From Mycoavidus cysteinexigens (lineage in GTDB: Bacteria > Pseudomonadota > Gammaproteobacteria > Burkholderiales > Burkholderiaceae): 64,000 nt of DNA. The notes under the pieces were generated by a model that did not search any database, was not told where the DNA came from, and saw only the letters and a program-made list of their open reading frames with translations. The stretch spans positions 1,922,001 through 1,986,000 of the forward strand of contig NZ_AP018150.1 in the NCBI RefSeq assembly GCF_003966915.1, written 5' to 3'. Shown one piece after another: positions 17,366-24,993 of this stretch. The first letter of the stretch is position 1; each line of letters begins with the position of its first letter. Position numbers and translations under genes: made by a program.

Positions 17366-20300
17366 TCATTTGCGCCCCCGTTGCTTTATCAGTGCTCGAT
17401 TCATCTCGCTTAGCCCTACTACTCCTTCTATTATTGTTTTATTCACATTCAGCGTCGCATGCGGGAACACCCAGTTTAAGCGAACCCGCACTTCAGCTCC
17501 CTCTCCTATTTCCCACTGACGAACAAACTTATTACCACTGCCTGTCAACAAATGCGATCCCTCCGACGTCGCTTTCCAGGCTACGTCACAGACTCCCCCA
17601 GTAAAATCTCGAATCTCTCTTAGACACTCTCCCGATATGACATTCCATAGCCGCACCGTCTCGTCAGAACTTCCCGAAGCGATCTGCGCGCCGCTGGGCG
17701 AATACGCTACGCTAGTAATAGAGCCGGTATGACCAGTCAAGGTGAGGATGGGTGCGCCGCTCTTCGCGTCCCACAAACGCACTGTATTGTCCCAACTCCC
17801 CGAAGCGATCTGCGAACCGCTCGGCGAATACGCCACGCTAGTAACAAGTTTGGTATGGCCACTCAAGGTGAGGACAGACGCGCCGCTCTTCGCGTCCCAC
17901 AAACGCACCGTATTGTCCCAACTCCCCGAAGCGATCTGCGAACCGCTCGGCGAATACACCACGCTAGTAACAGAGCCGGTATGACCCCTCAAGGTGAGGA
18001 CAGACGCGCCGCTCTTCGCGTCCAACAGCTGCACCGTATTGTCCCAACTCATCGAAACGATCTGCGCACCGCTGGGCGAATACGCCATGCTATTGACCCA
18101 GTCGGGACGGCTAGTCAAAGTGGGACCACGCACGCTGCCCTTTGCGTCCCACAGTCGCACAATCTTGTCAACACTCCCTGAGGCGATCTGCGAACCGCTC
18201 GGCGAATACACCACGCTAGTAACAGAGCCGGTATGACCCCTCAAGGTGAGGACAGACGCGCCGCTCTTCGCTTCCCACAAACGCACCGTATTGTCCTCAC
18301 TTCCCGAAGCGATCTGCGACCCGCTCGGCGAATACGCCACGCTATTAACCCTGTTGGTATGTCCGGTTAAGGTGTGCCCCGCCACACCGCTGTGCGCGTC
18401 CCACAGCCGCACCGTATTGTCCCTACTCCCCGAAGCGATCTGCGAACCGCTTGGCGAATACGCCACACTAGTAACAGGTTTGGTATGGCCCTTCAAGGTG
18501 AGGACAGACGCGCCGCTCTTCGCGTCCCACAGCCGCACCGTCTCGTCAGAACTTCCCGAAGCGATCTGCGAACCGCTCGGCGAATACACCACGCTATAAA
18601 CCCAGTCGGTATGGCCAGTCAAGGTGAGGATGGGTGCGCCGCTCTTCGCGTCCCACAGCCGCACCGTATGATCAGCACTTCCCGAAGCGATCTGCGAACC
18701 GCTTGGCGAATACACCACACTGTAAACCCAGCCGGTATGGCCCATCAAGGTGAGGATGGGTGCACCACACTTCTCGCCCCATAACCGCACCATCTTGTCC
18801 CAAACTCCCGAAGCGGTCTGCGCGCCGCTGTTCGCGTCCCACAGCCGCACCGTCCCATCATAACCTCCCGAAGCGATCTGCGCGCCACTCGGCGAATACA
18901 CCACGCTCAAAACAGAGTCGGTATGGCCCGTCAAGGCGCGGATTTTTGTCCAGCTTGACGTCTCGTACACGCGAATCACGCCGTTACCAAGACCCATCGC
19001 ACAGAATTTCTCATCCGGCGAATAGGCACAGGATCTCACATCGCTCTCCTCTTCCAGATACGGCCATTCGCCAAACTGCACCCCGGCCATCTGCGCCCTG
19101 CTTAAATTCGCCTGGTGCAGCCAACTTGTGCGAAGCTTGACCCGGCTCAAATCCGATCCTTGCAACTGCGCCGAATCAAATACTCCATAGCTCAGATCCG
19201 CTCCAGGTATTCGGATTCCCTTTAAATCCTTCCCATTAAACTGCACTCCTGCTCTAACCAACACCGTTATCGCATTCGCCGCCCCTACCGTTACAGGAGT
19301 ATTTGGGATTTTAGAAACTTCTATCCATGCATGAAGGTACGCCTCAAACTGAGGTTGCGCTTTAACCCGCTCAACTAGAAAATCTAAAATAACCGGTTCT
19401 TGAACTAAAGGGAGCTGATTTAGCACATCTTCTGGATGCGGTTCTCTTGCTTTTAAATCAGGCGTACAAATAGTTCGGGCCACTAAATATTCCTGCATCG
19501 ACTTATGCGAAAACTCATAGTGCTGCTTTTGCCTCATTTGGAATGGTGCGTTAAAGCGCAGTAGACGCGTCTTTGCATCATTGGCAAAAAATGCCGAATA
19601 AACTTTTTTATATTGCTTCTCAAAATCTTCGCTATCCTGAGCAAACGTCAACCCCGCTTTGCTCAACTCTACGGCACACTTGTTTATATATTTAAAACCC
19701 TGTTCCACAAATCCGCCTGCGTGTTCACACAGTTCTTTTCTTGCTTTTTCCTCGTCATCAGTTAATGCAATGGCTCCCAAGCGAGATTGCCAATTCCCCC
19801 ACCAATGCTGAAGATAATGCTCGTATACCGCTCCTAGCGTTAACGCTTTTTGGTTTTGATCCGTTTTCCCCAGCTCAGGCAGTATCTGCAACAGCATGCG
19901 CAATACGATCGGACGCTCCAGATCTTTGCCTAAAGTACTCAACTGGTTTAATGCCTGCTCATATTGCCCTACCGTCCACGGAGGGTTCATCTTGTTCACA
20001 TAATTTTCAATATAATGAAACCTCTGATCTGCAGAAAACGGCGCCATCCAGGCTTCCCTAAATCCATCACGCGCTCCTTTAGGACGGAAATACGTTTGAT
20101 AATTCGCCTCCAAATACTCAGGTCGGCTTGTAATCACAAATTTTGCATTTTCCCACTGCCATAATTCATTTAAATCATAAAAATTACGATTTCGCTCCTT
20201 GATCTCATCATATCCGTCGAAAATAAAAATACAGCGTTGATGTGAATGTGTCCGTAAAGCTTCAATCTGTTCCAGCGCAAATCCTTTACTTTGCAAAAAT

Positions 20301-20941
20301 TGTTGGATTACCTGCTTATTCGGATTTTCTATGCTTCTAAGCTCGACAAAAAATACTAACGGCGGATCGTTTTGGGTTTCGGATAGATGCTGATACTCTC
20401 CCAGCTTTTTAAGGGCCAAATGACGATTAAACGTCGATTTCCCGGTCCCCGCTACGCCCTGCAATAAGAAGACCGTCGCATCTGACGCAAAGAATCGCTC
20501 TAATTCTGCTTCAAGATCGACGGTTTCTTCGCTCAGTCCACTTTTCTTAATCCCCTGCACCGGAACATACATCGATAGCACATCCCATTCCCCCTTACCC
20601 TTTAAACTCTTTTCATACTCTTCCTTGAATTTCTCGATACTTTTGCCCAGTATCGCAAGGGGTTCAGGGCTTGACTGCAGCGCTTCCTTCTGCGCCGCCA
20701 AACTCTTCTCATACCCTTGAATTAAGGTTTCTAACAACTTAGGATCTAAAGCCGTTCCATGGTAATGTATGGTATTCTCGTTATGCGAACCATGGATTGG
20801 GATACTGACTAAGCCTACGCTGGTTTGTGTGTAGGAACTCACCTCTGCCTCATGAACGACATGAAACAAATCCGGCCGTGCTGGCGTATTCGAGGGGATA
20901 GAAGAAGGCGGATGACTTTTTTGATTTGAAATAGGCAACAT
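17366..20941 (-). CDS. NACHT - pentapeptide - WD40 NLR-like protein, 1191 aa
   Basis: The N-terminus carries VGLVSIPIHGS...IHYHGT, the same short motif as in the gene at 1-3590, then a coiled-coil-like helix. The NACHT P-loop is GVAGTGKST near residue 160, with Walker B FIFDGYDEI. Pentapeptide repeats (IRIPGADLSYGVF) lie near 585-640, followed by about 12 WD40 units. One unit near residue 700 is broken: DANSG runs directly into AQTASGVWDKMVRLW, about 20 residues being lost without a frameshift. GAGGAG lies before the ATG. It sits between the att relic and an intact Rz/endolysin cassette (21339-22303) read on the same strand. It therefore occupies the same prophage slot as the gene at 33473-38017, but in the opposite orientation relative to Rz. 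Confidence 0.9.
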   Translation of the reverse strand: MLPISNQKSHPPSSIPSNTPARPDLFHVVHEAEVSSYTQTSVGLVSIPIHGSHNENTIHYHGTALDPKLLETLIQGYEKSLAAQKEALQSSPEPLAILGKSIEKFKEEYEKSLKGKGEWDVLSMYVPVQGIKKSGLSEETVDLEAELERFFASDATVFLLQGVAGTGKSTFNRHLALKKLGEYQHLSETQNDPPLVFFVELRSIENPNKQVIQQFLQSKGFALEQIEALRTHSHQRCIFIFDGYDEIKERNRNFYDLNELWQWENAKFVITSRPEYLEANYQTYFRPKGARDGFREAWMAPFSADQRFHYIENYVNKMNPPWTVGQYEQALNQLSTLGKDLERPIVLRMLLQILPELGKTDQNQKALTLGAVYEHYLQHWWGNWQSRLGAIALTDDEEKARKELCEHAGGFVEQGFKYINKCAVELSKAGLTFAQDSEDFEKQYKKVYSAFFANDAKTRLLRFNAPFQMRQKQHYEFSHKSMQEYLVARTICTPDLKAREPHPEDVLNQLPLVQEPVILDFLVERVKAQPQFEAYLHAWIEVSKIPNTPVTVGAANAITVLVRAGVQFNGKDLKGIRIPGADLSYGVFDSAQLQGSDLSRVKLRTSWLHQANLSRAQMAGVQFGEWPYLEEESDVRSCAYSPDEKFCAMGLGNGVIRVYETSSWTKIRALTGHTDSVLSVVYSPSGAQIASGGYDGTVRLWDANSGAQTASGVWDKMVRLWGEKCGAPILTLMGHTGWVYSVVYSPSGSQIASGSADHTVRLWDAKSGAPILTLTGHTDWVYSVVYSPSGSQIASGSSDETVRLWDAKSGASVLTLKGHTKPVTSVAYSPSGSQIASGSRDNTVRLWDAHSGVAGHTLTGHTNRVNSVAYSPSGSQIASGSEDNTVRLWEAKSGASVLTLRGHTGSVTSVVYSPSGSQIASGSVDKIVRLWDAKGSVRGPTLTSRPDWVNSMAYSPSGAQIVSMSWDNTVQLLDAKSGASVLTLRGHTGSVTSVVYSPSGSQIASGSWDNTVRLWDAKSGASVLTLSGHTKLVTSVAYSPSGSQIASGSWDNTVRLWDAKSGAPILTLTGHTGSITSVAYSPSGAQIASGSSDETVRLWNVISGECLREIRDFTGGVCDVAWKATSEGSHLLTGSGNKFVRQWEIGEGAEVRVRLNWVFPHATLNVNKTIIEGVVGLSEMNRALIKQRGRK

Positions 20942-21003
20942 GGTGGTCGCTCCTCTCTAATAATTTATTGATCGGCTCAATACACTTCTACCAGCTAAAA
21001 ATC

Positions 21004-21015
21004 CAGCTTTTGCTG
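21004..21015. promoter_or_regulatory. Palindrome upstream of NLR gene, paired with 3657-3672
   Basis: CAGCTTTTGCTG, about 65 bp upstream of the ATG at 20941, in a context alignable with the palindrome upstream of the NLR gene that starts at 3590. Candidate operator or promoter-proximal element. Confidence 0.3.
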
Positions 21016-21338
21016 AATGAAACCCCTCACTTCAAAGCTGGCTCGTAGACAACTCCCAAACCTTCGAGAGAATTCGACTTTTATTTGAGGTTTTACTCGA
21101 GAAATTCTACTTCAAATTTGTTTCGGAAAGCTCATACTTAATTTTTAATAAGGCATAAAAATCTTTAATTTGGATTGAACTCCGAAGCGGAGAGTAACCT
21201 ATCTTTTTTTTCATTAATTTTTATTCATTTTTTTCGAATTAAAAATCCGGCGCAAGCTTCCCGAGCGTACTACCAAAGCTGATTCTCCCTTCCTGCTCTC
21301 GAAGCAATTTGTACTTACTATATAAATGCTAGAAGGCG
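21016..21338. other. Intergenic, AT-rich
   Basis: No gene seen between Rz (right) and the NLR start (left). A short hairpin CTCCG-AAG-CGGAG at about 21180-21192 is followed by a T run at 21204-21212 and could be a weak terminator on the plus strand. Confidence 0.35.
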
Positions 21339-21878
21339 CTATGGCATTTCTTTGTGTGTATTCTGTAGCTGCTGATAGAACGCTCTTAATCCAAGTGCTT
21401 GCTCGCGCCACTGCCAGCAAACACTGGCGTTATAGGCATTCACTTCGGCCAGCTCAGCAAGCGAAATTCCGGCGGGTCTTCGGTCAAGCTCTGTGGCAAC
21501 TCCGGCAAGCTCACCGGTAAATGCAGAGTTGTAGTGGCGCACGAAGCCAACATTAACGCCAAAGTGGTGAGTATCAGCTTGGGTAACATAGACAGGGACT
21601 TCCTTGATGATGGTTTCACCTTTCTCTTTGACAATTTTGATGCGGTCACGGTATTGAATTTCAGTTTGTATAACAACTTTGGCTTGGGCTTCGGCGAGTT
21701 GGGCCGTAGCGGTTGCAATACGCGCTTGATAAATTTCAAGCTCAGCTTTGCACTGGTAAATCTGTCCTGTATACCGCCATTCCTGTACTTTCCAGGCTGC
21801 GCTGCTCGCCAGTAAGGCACTCGTTAGTATGAGTAAAACTGGCAACTGCTGGCTAAAAAGGCGTACAAACCCGCCCAT
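21339..21878 (-). CDS. Rz-like i-spanin, 179 aa
   Basis: The start ATG at 21878 overlaps the endolysin stop (TAATG), which selects it over an upstream ATG. One N-terminal membrane anchor (LPVLLILTSALLASSAAW) is followed by a long periplasmic coiled coil (QCKAELEIYQARIATATAQL, EIQYRDRIKIVKEKGETI) and a conserved globular end with CWQWREQALGLRAFY. With Rz1 it forms the spanin complex that destroys the outer membrane at phage lysis. It is 5' intact and about 80-90% similar by eye to the copy at 38014-38583. It belongs to a prophage relic whose other genes are lost, so it is probably silent unless co-transcribed. Confidence 0.85.
   Translation of the reverse strand: MGGFVRLFSQQLPVLLILTSALLASSAAWKVQEWRYTGQIYQCKAELEIYQARIATATAQLAEAQAKVVIQTEIQYRDRIKIVKEKGETIIKEVPVYVTQADTHHFGVNVGFVRHYNSAFTGELAGVATELDRRPAGISLAELAEVNAYNASVCWQWREQALGLRAFYQQLQNTHKEMP
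21440..21589 (-). CDS. Rz1-like o-spanin lipoprotein, 49 aa, nested in Rz
   Basis: An out-of-frame gene wholly inside Rz. MLPKLILTTLALMLASC gives a lipoprotein signal with lipobox LASC (Cys17), and the mature part is short and Pro-rich (LHLPVSLPELPQSL). The nesting inside Rz and the lipobox are the standard o-spanin arrangement. Identical in plan to 38145-38294. Confidence 0.85.
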   Translation of the reverse strand: MLPKLILTTLALMLASCATTTLHLPVSLPELPQSLTEDPPEFRLLSWPK

Positions 21879-22303
21879 TACGTTTGACCTAAACGCATCA
21901 TGTTTGCCAATCGCACCGCTCGTTGATTCACTTGCACAGCCCATTTCGATTGCAACATCGCATCGGCTGCCTGCGTGTATTGGCCACTTTGCATCAAGTG
22001 CAGCGTATGTTTAAACCCTAGCAATTTGCCAATCCCTAAGTTGAAACACATATTTGCCAATACTCGCTGGCGCACAGGGTCAAGCGCTTGCCACCACGGC
22101 ATGTGTTCATCCAGCCCTTTTTCAACTCGGACAATGTCGTTGCTCAGTAAATAATCATTTTCATGGGAGCTAATACCCATATCGCTCAGATTACGCCCCG
22201 TGCCAATCGTGAGCTTGCCCACCGTGTCCGTGTAAGGTTTAAGGCTCACGCCTTCATCGCGCTTAAGCTCAGCAGTGAGCAAAAATCTGTTGTGCTGATC
22301 CAT
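21878..22303 (-). CDS. Endolysin, T4-type lysozyme (GH24), 141 aa
   Basis: KRDEGVSLKPYTDTVGKLTIGTG contains the T4-lysozyme catalytic triad in order: Glu17 (RDEG), Asp26 (YTD) and Thr32 (KLTIG). The enzyme cleaves the MurNAc-GlcNAc bond of peptidoglycan. No signal peptide or N-terminal anchor is seen, so export would need a holin, which is not obvious in this relic. Full length and intact; nearly identical to 38583-39008. Upstream is the stump of the ejection-protein gene, downstream is Rz. Confidence 0.9.
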   Translation of the reverse strand: MDQHNRFLLTAELKRDEGVSLKPYTDTVGKLTIGTGRNLSDMGISSHENDYLLSNDIVRVEKGLDEHMPWWQALDPVRQRVLANMCFNLGIGKLLGFKHTLHLMQSGQYTQAADAMLQSKWAVQVNQRAVRLANMMRLGQT

Positions 22304-22312
22304 CCGGTTTGT

Positions 22313-22581
22313 TCAATTCGAGACTTCGAATGCCGTCGGTGTCGTCAAAACACTCGCTTTAGGTCCGAGCTGGCGTATGCGCTCGGCTATGGGCTGCGCC
22401 GCCTGTGGGCGCTTTGCTAGCGCTGCTGCCGTCAGGCGATTCAAAAACGGTAAATACGGCATACTTGCTGCCGCGAGGCTCAACGGAATAGCTGGATTAA
22501 TCATTTTCCCTGCTGTCATCAATGCCGTAGTGTTATTGAGTATCAGTCGGCCCGCTGTACCTGAATCGGGATACTTTGAAC
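22313..22581 (-). pseudogene. Ejection (internal virion) protein, C-terminal stump
   Basis: Encodes YPDSGTAGRL, then AIPLSLAAASMPYLPFLNRL and the end AERIRQLGPKASVLTTP, matching the last about 85 residues of the protein at 39018-40811, with a small internal difference (LILNNTTALMTAGKMIN replaces LLNMAALASGLK). The 5' part was cut off where the IS21 relic starts near 22582. Confidence 0.85.
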
Positions 22582-23562
22582 TGTAAAACAGCGTGCAAAA
22601 CTTACCAGTTTATTAGAGGAAACAGCGTCCAAAAGTTTCCATCCTATTTATGCAAAGATCCGGCGAATTTGCCGGGGAAACTGGAGTGTTTTACATGGAA
22701 ATGATTTACGAGATAAGACGTCGATACAAAGTACAAAAGCAGAGCATCAGCGCGATAGCACGAGAGATGGGTTTATCGCGTCCGACAGTGCGCAAACATA
22801 TTGAGACGGTAAAGGAACCCAAGTACGATCGAACACAACCGATACGGCCCCAATTGGGTGCTTATGAAGGACAACTAAAGCAGTGGTTAGAACAGGAAGC
22901 CAAGTTTCCCCGTGGCCGCCGTCGTACTGCTCGTCGACTGTTTGAAGGGTTACAAGAAATAGGATACCCGGGCGCTTACGACAGCGTGCAACGCTTTGTT
23001 AAGGATTGGAAACTAAAGGCTCAAGGACCGCGAGTCACACAAGTTTTTGTACCCCTCGTCTTTGAGCCTGCTGATGCTTGCCAATTTGATTGGAGCCATG
23101 AGCATGTCGAATTAGGGGGTGTTGGGCAAACAGTTAAGGTGGCCCATTTTCGGCTGGCGTATAGCCGTCAGCTCTTTGTTGTAGCCTATCTGCGCGAAAC
23201 CCAAGAGATGGTATTCGATGCACATAGACAGGCTTTCACTTTTCTGGGTGGCGTGCCCAACCGAATCATCTACGATAATCTCAAGACGGTGGTGGATACC
23301 ATTTTAGTCGGTAAGGAGCGTCAATTTAATCGGCGTTTTCTGACTCTAGCCAATCATTACTGATTCGAGCCAGTCGCCTGTACACCAGCCGCAGGCTGGG
23401 AGAAAAGGCAAATTGAGAATCAGGTGGGCAATGTACGGGAATGGTTATTCACGCCGCTTGCGCGCTTTTCTAATCTGGTCGAACTCAATGACTGGCTGGC
23501 TATACGCTGCCGAGAACTCGCTCAACGCAAACACTCCTGCCATAGTGGACGCCCTATGGTAA
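22582..23562 (+). mobile_element. IS21-family element, truncated
   Basis: The left end begins TGTAAAACAGCGTGCAAAA, and a second AAACAGCGTCCAAAA copy lies about 40 bp inside, the multiple terminal repeats typical of IS21. It contains a broken istA. The right part, including istB, is missing where the IS3-family element begins (about 23559). Confidence 0.7.
22695..23562 (+). pseudogene. istA: istA transposase, in-frame TGA and 3' truncation
   Basis: MEMIYEIRRRYKVQ, an HTH (SISAIAREMGLSRPTVRKHI), then the DDE core start (DACQFDWSHEHVEL) and YDNLKTVV are typical of IS21 IstA. A TGA at 23361-23363 follows ANHY, where related proteins have Leu before FEPVACTPAAGWEK; the same frame then continues with QIENQVGNVREWLFTP and up to about 23562. 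It is a single nonsense change plus 3' loss caused by the adjacent IS3 element. The transposase is inactive. Confidence 0.8.
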
Positions 23563-23626
23563 TCCCCCCACAAATTGATAGGATTTGAAAGTAGAATTTC
23601 CTCCAAAGAGAAAAAGGAAGTTTTAC

Positions 23627-23893
23627 GTGAAGAAATCAAAGTTTTCAGAAAGCCAGATCATCAGTATTTTGAATCAGGCGGAAGCGGGATCGCCGGTACC
23701 AGAGCTATGCAGAGAGCATGGGATGAGCTCGTCGCTATTTTATAAATGGCGGAGCAAATACGGGGGAATGGATGCGTCGATGATAGCGAGGCTAAAAGAG
23801 CTTGAAGAAGAGAATCGTCGTCTAAAAAAGATGTATGCAGAAGAAAGATTAAAGGCGGAAATTATCCAGGAGGCCATGCAAAAAAAGTGGTGA
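23627..23893 (+). CDS. IS3-family OrfA
   Basis: The GTG at 23627 has GGAAG upstream and gives [21 protein letters not shown], the usual OrfA beginning. An HTH_8 transposase motif ([24 protein letters not shown]) and a leucine zipper ([19 protein letters not shown]) follow. OrfA supplies DNA binding and would fuse to OrfB by -1 frameshifting in the overlap at 23887-23893. Intact in itself, but its OrfB partner is defective. Confidence 0.85.
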   Translation: MKKSKFSESQIISILNQAEAGSPVPELCREHGMSSSLFYKWRSKYGGMDASMIARLKELEEENRRLKKMYAEERLKAEIIQEAMQKKW

Positions 23894-24468
23894 CGCCATC
23901 TTGCCGACGCAAGGTGGCGCAATGGGCAGTAGAGACAAAGGAAGTGAGTGTCCGGCTGGCTTGTGAGATGTTTGGGGTAAGCCAAACATGCTACCGTTAT
24001 AAGCCTAAGCAGTCTTCAGAAAACGATCAGCTCTCGGATGGAAGAAGCATCCGGCTATTTAATGTCATCGATGATTTTAATCGCGAGGGATTAGGTATCG
24101 AAGTGGATTTCTCTCTGCCCTCAGAGCGCGTGATTCGCTCGTTGGAACAAATCATTGAGTGGCGAGGTCAGCCAAAGCGCATTCGTTGCGATAATGGTCC
24201 GGAAAATGTCAGTGTTGTAATGCAAACTTGGGCTCAAAAACACCGTATCACCCTGGAGTTTATTCAGCCGGGTAAGCCGCAGCAAAATGCTTATATTGAG
24301 CGTTACAATCGAACTGTTCGCTACGATTGGCTGGCTCAGGATTTATTTGATACGCTTGAGCAGGTGCAGGATTGCGCCACACGTTGGCTATGGACATATA
24401 ATCACGAACGCCCCAATATGGCCATTGGAGGCATTACCCCTAAACAAAAATTGGCCCTTGTGGCTTAG
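23887..24468 (+). pseudogene. IS3-family OrfB with internal in-frame deletion
   Basis: Starts normally ([35 protein letters not shown]), then QSSEN jumps to [20 protein letters not shown]. Compared with family members of about 280 residues, some 70-80 residues with the first catalytic Asp (normally just before MHDQL) are missing. The second Asp (CDNGPE) and the Glu ([13 protein letters not shown]) of the DDE triad are present. The frame is kept, but the enzyme should be inactive. Confidence 0.8.
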
Positions 24469-24503
24469 CTTTCTACTTTTAAAATCTATTAAAAATGGGG
24501 GGA

Positions 24504-24854
24504 TTACCCCGCGACCGCATCAAAATCGTCAAAGAAAAAGGTGAAACGATTATTAAGGAAGTGCCTATCTATGTTACCCAAGCTGATACTGACCGTTTTG
24601 GCGTTAACGTTGGCTTCGTGCGCCTCTACAACGCAGCATTTGCCAACGAACCTACCGGACCTCCCAACGAGTTTGACCGAGAACCCGCCAGCATTTCGAT
24701 TGCTGAGATTGCCGAAGTCAATGCCTATAACGCCAACGTCTGCTGGCAATGGCGTGAGCAGGCGCTTGGATTGAGAGCGTTTTATCGGCAGTTACAAAGC
24801 TCACAAATAGAGACAGCACCCTCGCCTTACACCATGAGATACGATCGAAAATAA
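24504..24854 (+). pseudogene. Rz i-spanin, 5' truncated by IS3
   Basis: From just inside the IS end the frame reads DRIKIVKEKGETIIKEVPIYVTQ and continues to the normal Rz end (CWQWREQALGLRAFYRQLQ) with a longer tail. The membrane anchor and first coiled coil are missing. The stop is 139 bp from the convergent stop of the NLR gene at 24994. This is the inverted counterpart of the junction at 38.0 kb. Confidence 0.8.
24571..24774 (+). CDS. Rz1-like lipoprotein with lost stop codon, 67 aa
   Basis: MLPKLILTVLALTLASC shows the lipobox at Cys17, as in the other copies. Where those end with PK-stop, here the TGA is TCA, so the protein runs on 18 residues (SMPITPTSAGNGVSRRLD). All else is conserved. 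With Rz truncated, it is unlikely to work as a spanin. Confidence 0.65.
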   Translation: MLPKLILTVLALTLASCASTTQHLPTNLPDLPTSLTENPPAFRLLRLPKSMPITPTSAGNGVSRRLD

Positions 24855-24993
24855 TTCCTTATCGCTATTTTTCAACATTAAGCTTAGGGCTTTGCAAAAT
24901 ATCATCTATTTAAAACGAAAACCTATTAGAACACATTAATATTTATTTCCTTGCCGCTTGATTTTATTCAATTTTGATAGCAACCAATCTTCT

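Larger units (their letters stand above)
23559..24507 (+). mobile_element. IS3-family element (IS407/IS51-like), internally deleted
   Basis: The termini GGTAATCCCCCC (left) and GGGGGGATTACC (right) are perfect inverted repeats, with weaker similarity extending further inward to a shared AGTAG. It encodes OrfA and a shortened OrfB. It is inserted between the IS21 relic and a truncated Rz gene, so it lies at both junctions. An isolated end of the same type lies at 7310. Confidence 0.75.
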
